The position numbers were made by a program, and so were the translations under genes. From assembly GCA_017311185.1 (NCBI GenBank), contig JAESUZ010003517.1, forward strand, positions 62,001 through 126,000: a DNA stretch of 64,000 nt, read 5' to 3'. Numbering within the stretch: position 1 is the stretch's first letter; each line of letters opens with the position of its first letter. This DNA comes from Proteles cristata cristata. Taxonomy: Eukaryota; Chordata; Mammalia; Carnivora; Hyaenidae. Shown here piece by piece: positions 54,476 to 64,000 of the stretch. Below the pieces are notes generated by a model. The model had not been told where the DNA came from and did no database searches. It was given only the letters and a program-made list of their open reading frames with translations.

Positions 54476-55694
54476 CCTTTCCAGCTGGCAAGATTCCACA
54501 ACTTGCCTCTTTCTGGGAGAGGTCCAAGGAGTGTAGTTAATGGACGGTTTTTGATCTTAAACCCGAAAAAGCTAATCAAATGTTCAAAGACTAAAACCTG
54601 TGTAATTATAAGTTTGATCCAAGGTAAGACTCAAAAAAGGGAAATGACTCCCTAGGATAAGTAGCAGGAGAGATTTCTTTTGAGAGAATTAGTGGTTGGC
54701 GGGCAATAATGACTTGTCTTTTTGGTCCTATGGATAGCCATCCTGTCCCAGAGGAAGATACATATGTGTGTAGAATGCTGAGTCCACCTGACTGTTCGGC
54801 CCATTGATACAGCCACGTCTAGGTGTACAAATCACTTCCTAAGTGTTTCAGGGCAGTGCCCATGGCAACGTTTGCCTCGCTAACAGGACCAGGTTCCAAC
54901 TAACCAGCCCACAGTCCAGATGAGCCTTCCTGCCACCAGGTGGAGACTGACTCAAATCTATAAGCTTGCATAGTCTTTACGAATTCAGGAGGCAGATGAC
55001 ATGAGTTGCAAAGACCCTCGAAGGTGGGCTACTCCAGTGATTCCCAAACCTAACCGAGACATCAAAGGGGGCATTTAAAATATACAGATGCCTCCTGATA
55101 GAAGATACTAAGGAATTATTGTGTGGCTGAGTGTGGCGACAGTGTTGGAGACGTGTGATGATTCGCTTGAGGTTATCAGGCATACATGAAAAGAGAAGTT
55201 AACGCGAATCAGGAAGGGTCCCCATAGGAAATAGTGGAACAAGCAAAGAGGGTAATCAGGGTGTGGCCAAGGGATGGAGCAAGCAACGGCAGGGAACCTT
55301 CCATCTGTAGGCAGAGTGGCAAGGGGAGGGAGTGGATGAGGACCGGCAGACACAGGTGTAGTGATGCAGAGGTCAGGCTGCCATGAGCTGTGGCTCTAGG
55401 GAAGGAACCTATTCATTGCCAACCTTCCAGGAGGGAGAGAGCCAGGGAAATACATGCGCCAACCTTGGTCTATTGCAACTTCCCAGCCCCTCCTGGTAAA
55501 GAGGGTCTTGGGAAGCCAGTGAATGCAGTGGCCCACCTACCTGAGGCTCAGAGGTGGATGGTAGGAACCTGGAGGGGCAGCTGGTGAATATTTTGCATGC
55601 AAGAGATGAAACACACATAACAACTCGTTGAACATGGTCGATACTATTGATGTGTCCTTGAATCGGTTTGGATAGTTTCATTATTAAGTTAGAA
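54476..55694. other. Unique DNA, no gene seen
   Basis: A weak MER5-like start ('ccagtgattcccaaacctaa') occurs at about 55033. Otherwise no repeat or exon is recognised. Frames of 65-107 codons overlap in both directions. Confidence 0.3.
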
Positions 55695-55699
55695 ACAAC

Positions 55700-55800
55700 G
55701 CAGATTCTTAGGACTGGCTTCAGACCAATCAAATGAGACTGACTCCTTAGGGAATAAAGCCCAGGGATCTGTGTTTCTGAAAAGATCTCCCGGTTCTAGC
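55700..55800 (+). mobile_element. MER5A (hAT) fragment
   Basis: 'gcagattcttaggactggct', 'cttcagaccaatcaaatgag' and 'gcccagggatctgtgtttct' follow MER5A order. The left end is missing. Confidence 0.55.
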
Positions 55801-55824
55801 CTCCCAACTAAATCCAAGCTTCTG

Positions 55825-55925
55825 TTTTTTACAGAGGAAACTGGTAACAGGTTGAGTGTCTTGCTCAGAATCACAAAGAGCCAGTGGTAAAAACTGGATC
55901 AGAATCTAAGTCCAGGGTCAGTTCT
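55825..55925 (-). mobile_element. MIR core relic
   Basis: Reversed MIR: 'ttacagaggaaactggtaac', 'cttgctcagaatcacaaaga', 'gccagtggtaaaaactggat'. Confidence 0.55.
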
Positions 55926-55959
55926 TAAAAACAGCATGAGTAACAGCAACAAGAACACC

Positions 55960-56315
55960 AGAGCCATAACAACCTCATTCTGAGCTCTCGGTATGTGCCA
56001 GGCACGGGTCTTTACACGTGTTGTATCACTGAAGTGTAGTGGAGGTGCAGTGAGTTAGCACATATAATGGATATAAAACATGCCCGGCACATAAAATGCC
56101 TTGACAAATGGTGGCTATTATTACCATCAGATCCTTTAAATTATCACAACAATCTTCTGCAATCACCATTATTATTATTATTTCTGTTTTTTCCGTTTTC
56201 AGATAGAGAAGCTGAAGCCTAGGTGAGCTAAGCCCCGCCGCTGGTGGTATCCCTGCAGGAGGGATTTGGACATAGACCCGAAGGATTCTGAAGCCTGAAC
56301 TCTAAACCATCATTC
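55960..56315 (-). mobile_element. MIR relic with a second MIR fragment inserted in it
   Basis: The reversed MIR start 55960-56025 ('tatgtgccaggcacgggtct') resumes at about 56130 ('aattatcacaacaatcttct', 'cagatagagaagctgaagcc'). In between, 56030-56125 reads as a plus-strand MIR 3' end ('gcagtgagttagcacatata', 'catgcccggcacataaaatg'). Confidence 0.55.
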
Positions 56316-56869
56316 CCAGACCTGCAAACCACACTGTCTTGTGAAGCCTGGGCTGTTATTCAGTTTGCTTCTTCAAATCACTCTTCGGGCTTCTGGGTCT
56401 GTAGCCTAGACATATCACACACCCCTGGTAGTATACATCTGGGACACATGGGACTTTCCTGAGTCCCCTGAGGACAGCAGCTGAGCGTGCATGGAGTTAG
56501 CCTCACCATCCTATAGGGTCTAGTACCCAGTTGGCAGCTAATCTATATGTTTTTGATGACTAAATGGAGAAAGGGACATTCTGTCCTTAGAAATGGACGG
56601 TAATAGACCCACCTGCCATACGGCTGCCTTGCACCTTGGTAGTCATGGCTGATGGATTACGAAAGTCCTTGTGAATTCTAAAAACAGCCTCAAACTCCAC
56701 AATGGAGCACGTCGTTCAGCCATAGCCAATGAACTAGACCGGGCTTGTAAGATGAAATTTATGGTGCTAGCCCTTAGCAGCAGATACACGTTTTTTAAAG
56801 TTTGGCACTCTTCACCCAAGGATGTTACTGCTTCTTGGAAATAGGACCACAGATGTCAGAATCAGAAGG
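56316..56869. other. Unique DNA, no gene seen
   Basis: No repeat or exon is recognised. Confidence 0.3.
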
Positions 56870-57075
56870 GCCTAGCCTGGGCCCTGTGCTGTGTGAATGA
56901 CCATGAATGAGACACCTGCCTCCTCTGAGCCAGGAGCCCTTCCTTGGCTGTAGTCCAGGAAGGCCAACCTATTCATCCATCATGGTTGCTATAAGAATGA
57001 AAGGAGAAAGCATTTCCAAAAGCACCTGGTACACTCAAAAGCATTATATACATGAAAATGATTATTATTAACAAA
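56870..57075 (+). mobile_element. MIR relic
   Basis: Plus-strand MIR order, diverged: 'gagacacctgcctcctctga', 'tggttgctataagaatgaaa', 'aagcacctggtacactcaaa', 'agcattatatacatgaaaat'. Confidence 0.5.
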
Positions 57076-57849
57076 ATGCAGCCATAGTATTACTGGTCTT
57101 GTGAGAGTAGATGCTGTTTGTTCTCTATGACATTAACGTCATATAATTAAAAGATGTGTTCTTGGGTAGTTTCAAGTCCTCCTCATTAACCTCTCATCCA
57201 TGAAGGTAGGAGAAGTCTAGAACTTCCATGATCCACTGAAACATGGGCTCTCTAGCATTACTGCCTGTCTCCTACATCTAGTAGATTTTCCCTTCATCCC
57301 TAAAACAATCTTTCATTAAAGCAAACTCTCTGGCAGTGTTCAGACCTTCTTGCTTATGGGCAGAGACTACAATCTTTTATTTAAAAAGATATATTGTGAA
57401 ATTCCAAATGTTTTTGATACTAGAAAGATGGTATTGTATATATACCATCTATTATTTAATCCTCGTCATCAAACCCATTAATATTTCTGCATAGCAAAAC
57501 ATAAATATTCACAGTAAATGAGCTAAATAGACCATCCATTGCCTCATACAAGATAAAGTCCAGGTTTTGCAGCTCAGCACGTTTTGGTAGGGTTCAAGTC
57601 TGGCTGTCAAATGAGTTACCAAAAACAACAACAACATTTAAGCTCTCAGAGCTTTCTGAACTTTGAAATTGCAGTTACGGGAATGTAGACCTGAACTTCT
57701 GTATTTCACAGAGACAAGGTGGGGGAGAATAGGTGCCTGCCAGCCATGGGAACGGGAGTCAGGATCCCAATAGGCAGAAGTTCAAGTGCATGAAGAGGAG
57801 CCTGAACTGATGCTCTAAATCCTCAGCTCATATTGTGTCATTCTCTGAA
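57076..57849. other. Unique AT-rich DNA, no gene seen
   Basis: No repeat or open frame of note. Confidence 0.3.
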
Positions 57850-58110
57850 CACTCCTCCATGAGGCCCCAACATTCAATGCCTTAGCCTGACACACCAGGT
57901 CTTCAGTGAACTAACCCCTACCCAGCCTTACGTCTCATCTCCTGACTTCCTCCAGGAATAGCCCTTACCAGCAGAACCTCCACACTAGACATTTCCAGCT
58001 TTTGTCCCAACTTTGCCTAGAAGAATGCCCTTGGCCTTCCCTTCATCCTGATGAAACACTCAACCCTCAGGAGTTACACTTCTGCTATTAACCCTTTCTT
58101 GATACCTGCA
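57850..58110 (+). mobile_element. L2 relic
   Basis: L2-like order: 'aacactcctccatgaggccc', 'gccttagcctgacacaccag', 'ctcatctcctgacttcctcc', 'gaatgcccttggccttccct'. Confidence 0.45.
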
Positions 58111-58599
58111 CTTGTTTGCACACAGGGCCTGGACACATGGGTCTGGGACTGCTAATCCTCGATGTGGCTGTCCTCCTGAAAATCCAGGCCCTACCAGATT
58201 GCATTTGTTTCGCTGTCAGCAACTACCTACTACTCAATGGTCATGTAGACCCCGAGGGGACGCCACACCTCTGTATGACCAGTGCCTGGAACCAAGGACA
58301 TCAGAGAAGCTCAAAACCCACGTGCAGGATCGGGCCACCCCACTCCCTGCTGACATCCTTCAGCAGCTCCAACTGGTCTTAGGACAAAGCCCCAGAGCCT
58401 AACAAGGCCCAACGTGACTAGGTCTCTGCCTTTCTTGCATTCTTTGTCTTCCAGCACTTGGGGCCCCCATCAAAGGCCCAGCCATACCAGCCTCTGTTTA
58501 GTTTGGGGGGGGGTCCCCATGTTCCCTCCCCCTTCACTGGTTAACACCACCTAATTTTGCATCTCTTTGCTTCATAGCCTCTTGTGGCAGAGGCAGATG
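58111..58599. other. Unique DNA with two overlapping open frames
   Basis: Plus-strand frames of 96 codons (58112-58402) and 88 codons (58116-58382) overlap in different phases. Neither is recognised, and no splice or start context supports either. Confidence 0.25.
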
Positions 58600-58930
58600 G
58601 CTGCCCACCTACTATCCATTCTGCCCCTCTTCCTTGATTCCAGAACCATGATTTTATTTTGGAGTGACAATAAGCCCAACTAAAAGTCAGTATCTCCCAG
58701 CCACGTGACTGGGTTCGGGTGGAGGGTATGCAAACACAATTTAGTTGGTAGTTCCCGCAAAGCTCTTTAAACAGGTATGTTCTTCTGTGCTTCATCCTTT
58801 CTGGAATGTGAACCTGATGGCTAGGCACCTGCAGCCATCTTGGACCGTGAGATGATAGGCTAAGGGCTGTGGACCAGAAGGACAGAAGGGAGTTGGGTCC
58901 CTGGTAACTGTACAGAGATCATCTTAGGTA
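58600..58930 (+). mobile_element. Probable MaLR-like LTR relic
   Basis: Order: 'cccagccacgtgactgggtt', 'cctttctggaatgtgaacct', 'gatggctaggcacctgcagc', 'catcttggaccgtgagatga', 'gttgggtccctggtaactgt'. The right end is degraded. Confidence 0.45.
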
Positions 58931-58964
58931 CCTCTGGATTTATTGAGGGGTTATGTGATCCTCG

Positions 58965-59080
58965 TCTCTCTGCCCTGCTAGATTACAACAGCCTACAGGG
59001 CAGATACAGTGTGGATTTTTGCTTCCTGCCACATGGCCAATGTGTGGTAGGTACTCGCTAACACTGGCAGAAATATACTC
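58965..59080 (+). mobile_element. L2 3' end fragment
   Basis: 'ctgccctgctagattacaac', 'agcctacagggcagatacag' and 'gtgtggtaggtactcgctaa' follow the L2 3' order. Confidence 0.5.
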
Positions 59081-59289
59081 TCATTTTGTATCAGCTCTGG
59101 AAGCTGCCCACCAGGTCCTTCTTTTTAGATCTCCAGGCTCAGCACCAAGCATTGTACATAGAAATAATGACACTCAGATACCCGAGCTAGAGAAAAAAAA
59201 AATCCTACAAATAAAGATTCCTTGGTATACCCCTCTTTTTCTTGGCTAGTGTCCGCTGTTTAGGAAAATTCGCGATTTGCACAGTCCCG

Positions 59290-59619
59290 TTTCTTGCCAT
59301 CAAGCTCCTCTCCTGACACTATTTTCTCATTCTTCATGCTCCAGCCAGGCTGAACTACTTACAATTTCATAAAGACCCTATGCTCTTTCCTGTTTCTTGC
59401 TCTGTGTATGTGCTCTTCCTCTACTTGGAAGTCATTTTACTCAGCTTAATGCCTCCTCACACCTGTGGGGGCTCAGCTTTGATATCACCTTCTCCAGGAA
59501 GCCTTTAGGATCCCTTTAAGCCCAGGTCAGCCTCTTCTCTATGGTGCTCCCAAGGTCTTCCCTGACGTTGCCCATAAGAGCATCTAGACCCGCGTATTAT
59601 TTCCAATACCCCCTTTGTT
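59290..59619 (+). mobile_element. L2 relic
   Basis: L2 order: 'tctttcctgtttcttgctct', 'gctcttcctctacttggaag', 'ctccaggaagcctttaggat', 'ggtcttccctgacgttgccc'. It ends where an MLT1 LTR begins. Confidence 0.6.
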
Positions 59620-60085
59620 ATGGGTTGAATTGTGTTTCCCTTCCCCCCGAAATCTGTGCTGAAGTCCTAACCTCTTCCTGTAAATGTAATCTGATTTGGA
59701 AATAAGATCTTTGTAGATGTAATCGAGTTAAGATGCGATCATACTACATTAGGGTAGGTCCTTAATCCAGTGTGACTGGTATCCCTGTGAGAGGAGAAGA
59801 CACACAGACAGGGACACACAGGGAGGAGAATGCCATGTGAAGATAGAGAGGCAGAGGGAGGATGGCCATGTGACCACGGAGGCAGACAGGATCAGGAGCT
59901 GCAGACCGAGGAAAGGGAAGGCTTGCTTAACAAGAGGCTCTGGTCTGGAGAGCACGGTGTGCAATACAGTAATTTCGGACTCTTGGTCTTCAGAGCTGTG
60001 AGGGAATACAGTTCTGTTCTTTTAAGTCACCCAGCACATGGTACTTTGTTGTGGCAGCCTTATGAGAGGCTGAATACACAAATGG
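59620..60085 (+). mobile_element. MLT1-class MaLR solo LTR
   Basis: Order: 'atgggttgaattgtgtttcc', 'gctgaagtcctaacctcttc', 'gatttggaaataagatcttt', 'cttaatccagtgtgactggt', 'gaatgccatgtgaagataga', 'cttcagagctgtgagggaat' and the end 'gtactttgttgtggcagcct'. Confidence 0.82.
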
Positions 60086-61164
60086 ACAATAGCCAGACTG
60101 TGTATCAGAGAACTCTGACCCACAAGTGGAAGTGACCAACCCCGGGAAGTCAAATGGTAACCCCTGGTGCAGACAGCCCTAAACAGCCAGGACTTGATTA
60201 CTGACAACCTCCCTACATTTTGCCCCGGCTGCCAACTTAGAACCAACCAAAGCCAAGTGTGCGACCCGAACCAGTTACATAGGATGCCCCACTTTTGCAG
60301 TCAGCGTTCTAGAAGCCTCCAGCTTCTCTATGCCACCAGCCTCCGATCAGAACACTCCTGAGGCCTTCCTTATTTTCCACTAAAAAGTTTTCCTTCTCCT
60401 CTTTAAGTCTGTCACATGCAAGCAATGTGGACCGATTCCTTTGCTAGAGCAAGCTCTCATTTGAGCGGAGACTAAAACACGGAGCTCCTCTGAATAAAGG
60501 CTTATGCTAACAGGATTCTGGTTCCTTCTCTTCCACATCAGTCTCTGACATCATTTCAGGTTGTTTTAGAGAAGTGAACCTATTTTTAGCCTATCTTTTC
60601 ACTAATTAAAAGTTCTCATTCACCATAAGGCACCTAGCTGAAAGCCTGGGATGTCAGCAGTGCACCATTAGTAACAGGCTTCATGGAAATGATGGTTCTC
60701 TCTTCGCTTGCTGGTGATGCGTCACCTGGCCAGAAGGTGAACTTCACAGGGAAAAGTTGTAAGGAACATGCACAGCTCCATGATTATTTAGTACCCTAAT
60801 AAAGGAGCTTTCCTGCTAGATAATGTGACGCAAGTGGACAGTTGAATCACAGCTGGTCAGTAGTTACGAGGCCAAAGACCCAGGTGTGCTGTATGACTTA
60901 TTTACAAGCTGATTCTGGAGCCCACAAGCCTCCTGGTGAGGTTCACCTGTTCCCAGGCCCGCACTGAGCGTGAGGGAGGCGGCCAAAGCCAGTGGCAAAG
61001 AAGCAATCCTTCCTGCTGTCTTTCGGGAGCCTGACGAATTTCCTTTTGATTATAAAGTCAGTTTAGCTTTTTCTTCCTGGCAAACTTCAGCACTAGCTCT
61101 ACCAATTCCCTCCAGGTAATCAGAGTCAAAACAGAACAATCAGAGGAGGCACTAGAGAGCCTAA
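60086..61164. other. Unique DNA, no gene seen
   Basis: About 1.1 kb without a recognised repeat. 'tcactaattaaaagttctca' near 60600 is a homeodomain-like AT core. No coding support. Confidence 0.3.
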
Positions 61165-61290
61165 GGCATACCGGTTTTGCATCCTGGCTGTGCATCCGAA
61201 TCAGCTGCAGGTGCTTGTTAACATTCCAGGTAGCCAGAGCCTCCCTAGGCACTTCTGAGACAAAGCCTTGCAAGTGGGACAGGGCCTCTG
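61165..61290 (+). mobile_element. Possible MER5 fragment
   Basis: 'catcctggctgtgcatccga', 'atcagctgcaggtgcttgtt' and 'aacattccaggtagccagag' recall MER5 order. Weak. Confidence 0.3.
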
Positions 61291-61454
61291 GGCTTTCACT
61301 GAGCTCCCTGCCCGGGTTTGGTGGTGCCTGAAACCCACCTACAGATGAGCTGTGAGAACCTCCGTTTCTAAGGGCGATGGAGTCAAAAGCAAAATGCTGT
61401 ATATATGGAGACATCCTGACCACTGGTAGAGATGTGGACCCAAGGGCAGCATGG

Positions 61455-61605
61455 AATGGTCAAAAGAGAAAGACGACAGGCTTCGGGGTCTGAGAGATTT
61501 CCCAGCCTGGCTCCCGCAGTTGCCCAGCTGGGTGGCTTCAGGCAAGTCACACACACTCTCTGACTGGGTGTCCATATCAGAAAGCTGAAGATAACAAAGG
61601 TAAAG
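61455..61605 (+). mobile_element. MIR relic
   Basis: Plus-strand MIR: 'ggcttcggggtctgagagat', 'gcccagctgggtggcttcag', 'gcaagtcacacacactctct'. The gggtggctt text is MIR, not a SINE head. Confidence 0.58.
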
Positions 61606-61639
61606 TTATTGGAGGATTCAGACAAAAGATAATGACAAA

Positions 61640-61990
61640 AGAACCCACAGCAAGCACCTACAAGTTCCAAGGTAATGGGGATCAAGTATTGAATAAGGCA
61701 ACTGCTGCCCTCTCTGAGCTTCCGGTTTAGTCAAAGGCCAGACCTTAAATCCTGAGGCAAATGAACAGGGCATTTCTACTTGGCAATGAACTCAGGGAAA
61801 AGCACAGAATATGCCTGGAAGGTGATACTGAGCATGAGTTAGTCTGAGGGTCTGTGAAGACTTCACTGAGGATGTGACATGTGAGGTCTGAAGATGATGC
61901 TGGAGATCCAGCAAAGAAAAGGGTCAAAGACGAGACAGCGCTTTCCAGAAAGAGGGGACATAGTGTCCCAAAAACCCTAAGGCAGAACTG
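61640..61990 (-). mobile_element. Probable L2 relic, reversed
   Basis: 'gcaagcacctacaagttcca', 'aatggggatcaagtattgaa' and 'gctgccctctctgagcttcc' look like a reversed L2 end. 'gaagacttcactgaggatgt' and 'cgctttccagaaagagggga' continue the pattern. Confidence 0.45.
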
Positions 61991-62949
61991 AGCTAGGCAC
62001 AGTCAGGAAATTAAAAGATGTTCTAGAAAACTCTTAGCAAATGGTGTAGTACTTCACACACTTCAAGCAGAAAAGAAGCCAGGTGTAAATGGGAATTTGT
62101 CTAAGAATCTGCTTATTGTTCCAGACAAGTCTTGGGATTCTGGCCAATCCGTCCACATATGTCTCTGAGAAATTGGCTTCCTTCAGCCTCGGGAAGCCCC
62201 CGCAGCTCTACGGCACCTCCCCCTGAGCAAGAGCCAACCAGACAGGGGCACATTGGCTGTCTTCTTGCCATTCAGATATTTCTCTCTCTTCCAACCAAGA
62301 AATGGAGGTGAGAGCATTAAAAGTTTAGTTACTTTAATGGCCAAACTTAGACTTCCTACACTTTTGTTCTTGAGAGGTGCCTGGTTCTCACCTCATGCTA
62401 AGTCTGGTGGTTTAGCGTTTTCTTAAATTGCACCCACAGAGCTAATGGGAGCAGGTCATTTACAACCTAACAGCTTCGAGATCATTCTCCCTCCACCCAC
62501 AGAGCCCGGAGGGCCTGTGGACTGGAAAATGCTCAGCATTCATGTATCTAATCCCCCCAAACGCTGGGCTTGTCTCCCCAAAGTTTCCATTTGGACTCCC
62601 TCCCAGAATGAGTTCTGAGAGTGGGTTTACTCTCTGTGGCTCGAGGTGATTCACAGCAGACGGTAAGGGTGTCAAGTATGACGAGGCGCCGGGGAGCCGC
62701 ACACTAGGATTTCCAGAGCTCTTCTCACAAAGTCCTGACCTAACAGAACCTGTCCCAGCAAACGTCAGGGCCTGACATAACTTCCTTCCACAACTTGGCT
62801 GATGTGCAACGCGACAGCCAAAGCCAGGGTGTGGATGAGCAGTGGGTCCCTGCTTCCCCTCCCGCATCCTGCATGAGCAGGGGTGGTCTGCTGACCCTGG
62901 GAAGTGGGCGGGATGGGCTTTAGTATGGACTCAGCAGGGCCTCTGCACC
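61991..62949. other. Unique DNA, no gene seen
   Basis: No repeat is recognised. A 135-codon minus-strand frame (62460-62867) lacks a domain, and nearby frames overlap it. Confidence 0.3.
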
Positions 62950-63115
62950 GGGTACCATCCTGGGTATATGTTTTGCAGTTGACTTTTACCATCGCTTTGT
63001 GAAATAGAGATTTTTACCCATGTTACAGGGAGGACACTGAAGCTCTGCAAAGGTCAAAAGCATGTTCTTTTGCAAGCAGCGTAGCTCGAAGTGCAACCCA
63101 CGAATGTTCTGTCAC
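62950..63115 (-). mobile_element. MIR relic
   Basis: Reversed MIR: 'ttgtgaaatagagattttta', 'cccatgttacagggaggaca', 'ctgaagctctgcaaaggtca', 'gcgtagctcgaagtgcaacc'. Confidence 0.55.
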
Positions 63116-63365
63116 CTCTCCATGGCCCAATGACTCACCCTTTTAACCACAGCAGCAGGGAGGTAAGGTAAGGCCCTGGCACATGACTAGGACAGGCACG
63201 GGGTCCACAGGACAAAGGACTTCTGAGACCATGATGGGAAAGAGAAGAGGAATGTTTCCACCCAGATCCTAGGGGAGCTTAAGGGCGGGCTTCTGTGGTT
63301 TTTCACCGAGCAATTAAAAAGAGAAAAAGATAGGTACCTTTCTGGTCTTGGAAGTCATAGGTCCT

Positions 63366-63565
63366 GGGGCTCCTGAGTGCCTCAGTCGGTTGAACATCTG
63401 ACTTCTGCTCGGGTCGTGATCTCCCGGTTTGTGAGTTTGCGCCCTGCCTCAGGCTCTGTGCTGTTAGGGGAGAGCCTGCTTTGGATCCTCTGCCTCCCCT
63501 TCTCTGCCCCTCCCCCGCTCATGAGCGCAGGCGCTCTCTCTCAAAAATAAACATTAAAAAAGAAA
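63366..63565 (+). mobile_element. Carnivore SINE, diverged, with probable TSD
   Basis: Head ggggctcctgagtgcctcag, complete body and AAAATAAACATT tail. Diverged TSD-like flanks: gaagtcataggtcct (63351-63365) and gaaatcacagtttcct (63566-63581). Confidence 0.9.
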
Positions 63566-63639
63566 GAAATCACAGTTTCCTACTGTACAAAGCTGCAGTG
63601 GGTTACGTGCATTACTCTGGAAGCATAGTGGGCTCTCAT

Positions 63640-63770
63640 GCGAGATCAAGAGCCCAAGACTGTTCCAATCTTGTGCTTTCCTAGCTGTGTGAGCCTAAGC
63701 AAGTGCCTCATCCTCTCTGATCCCTAACTCCCCTCCTTGGAAAACTGTGGTTATAATAACACCTATTTTA
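63640..63770 (+). mobile_element. MIR relic
   Basis: Plus-strand MIR: 'tgctttcctagctgtgtgag', 'cctaagcaagtgcctcatcc', 'ggttataataacacctattt'. Confidence 0.58.
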
Positions 63771-63784
63771 GAAGCTTTTGTATT

Positions 63785-63835
63785 AAGGTTATTACCCTAG
63801 TTTTGCAAATGAGGAAACTGAGGCTCGAAGACATT
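63785..63835 (-). mobile_element. MIR core fragment
   Basis: Reversed MIR core 'agttttgcaaatgaggaaac' followed by 'tgaggctcgaagacattcac'. It lies in opposite orientation to its left neighbour. Confidence 0.5.
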
Positions 63836-63837
63836 CA

Positions 63838-63915
63838 CTAATTCCTTCCACAAACATTTATTGAGAATGAATGACATGACGGGAGGGCCCAGGAGATAGT
63901 CCAGTAAAGCAGGCC
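63838..63915 (-). mobile_element. L2 3' end fragment
   Basis: Reversed L2 end: 'ttccttccacaaacatttat', 'tgagaatgaatgacatgacg', 'gggcccaggagatagtccag'. Confidence 0.5.
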
Positions 63916-64000
63916 TCCTAATGATTATTAATGGGCAGCGTGCCTTTTAAAAGGGTTAAGAAACACTGTGCTGACAACAAAAAAATAACACAGGGAGGGG

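Noticed and set aside
58112..58402. Two overlapping plus-strand frames of 96 and 88 codons, considered as an exon or retrocopy
   Set aside because: Different phases over the same DNA, no recognised protein, no poly(A) or TSD typical of a retrocopy.
1..64000. CRISPR arrays, bacterial operons, riboswitches, phage or plasmid features
   Set aside because: The SINE, L1, MIR and LTR content identifies mammalian nuclear DNA. The only tandem arrays are microsatellites and short duplications, with no regular repeat-spacer pattern.
1..64000. Full endogenous retrovirus proviruses
   Set aside because: LTR-like blocks are solo MaLR/MLT1-type relics. I saw no paired LTRs enclosing gag- or pol-like sequence.

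Overview
The window looks like nuclear DNA of a cat-like carnivore (Feliformia, most likely a felid). The evidence is 21 copies of the tRNA-derived carnivore SINE: a head reading gcgcctgggtggctcag, a CT-rich middle and an AATAAA-bearing A-rich tail, in the cat-type form. A carnivore L1 3' end and the older mammal-wide layers (MIR, L2, MER5A, MaLR/MLT1 LTRs, L1M, HAL1) accompany them. I found no protein-coding exon, RNA gene, CRISPR array or bacterial-type operon that I can support. All open frames are short; many overlap repeats or low-complexity sequence, and none shows a recognisable domain. The window is best read as intergenic or intronic mammalian sequence.

Layout. 1-7.1 kb: an L1M tail, a SINE with a 19-bp target-site duplication (TSD), a GC/CpG-rich block (about 1.1-2.2 kb), then MIRs and a reversed MaLR LTR. 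7.1-9.2 kb: a HAL1 relic interrupted by two SINEs. 9.2-12.6 kb: mostly unique sequence with a hAT relic, a reversed MLT1 and an L2. 12.6-14.1 kb: an old L1 carrying three separate insertions. 14.1-22.7 kb: MIR, MLT1, MER5A and SINEs, ending in a 46-bp perfect AT palindrome. 22.7-26.6 kb: mostly unique DNA holding a 1.27-kb inverted repeat with 97%-identical 148-160 bp arms. 26.6-30.6 kb: SINEs, an old LTR-like repeat and a repeat-poor AT-rich block. 30.6-35.4 kb: a stack of MIR, unnamed TE and MLT1, with three adjacent perfect hairpins inside the unnamed TE, then SINEs, a G-quadruplex motif and a 5'-truncated L1 that appears to carry a 25-nt 3' transduction. 35.4-39.8 kb: mostly unique. 39.8-43.3 kb: four L1M segments with three SINEs. 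43.3-54 kb: unique DNA with MIRs, SINEs, and a 49-bp segment present twice 1.9 kb apart. 54-64 kb: MIR, L2, MER5 and MLT1 relics and one SINE.

Nothing here forms a pathway. The interest lies in genome history (nested insertions, TSDs, a SINE subfamily, an L1 transduction) and in local rearrangements (inverted repeat, hairpin cluster, copied patch, short exact tandem duplications). A few repeat-poor blocks could be regulatory. Family names come from remembered consensus patterns and have not been checked by a database search. Boundaries of SINEs with TSDs are accurate to a base or two; those of MIR, L2 and MLT1 relics are approximate.
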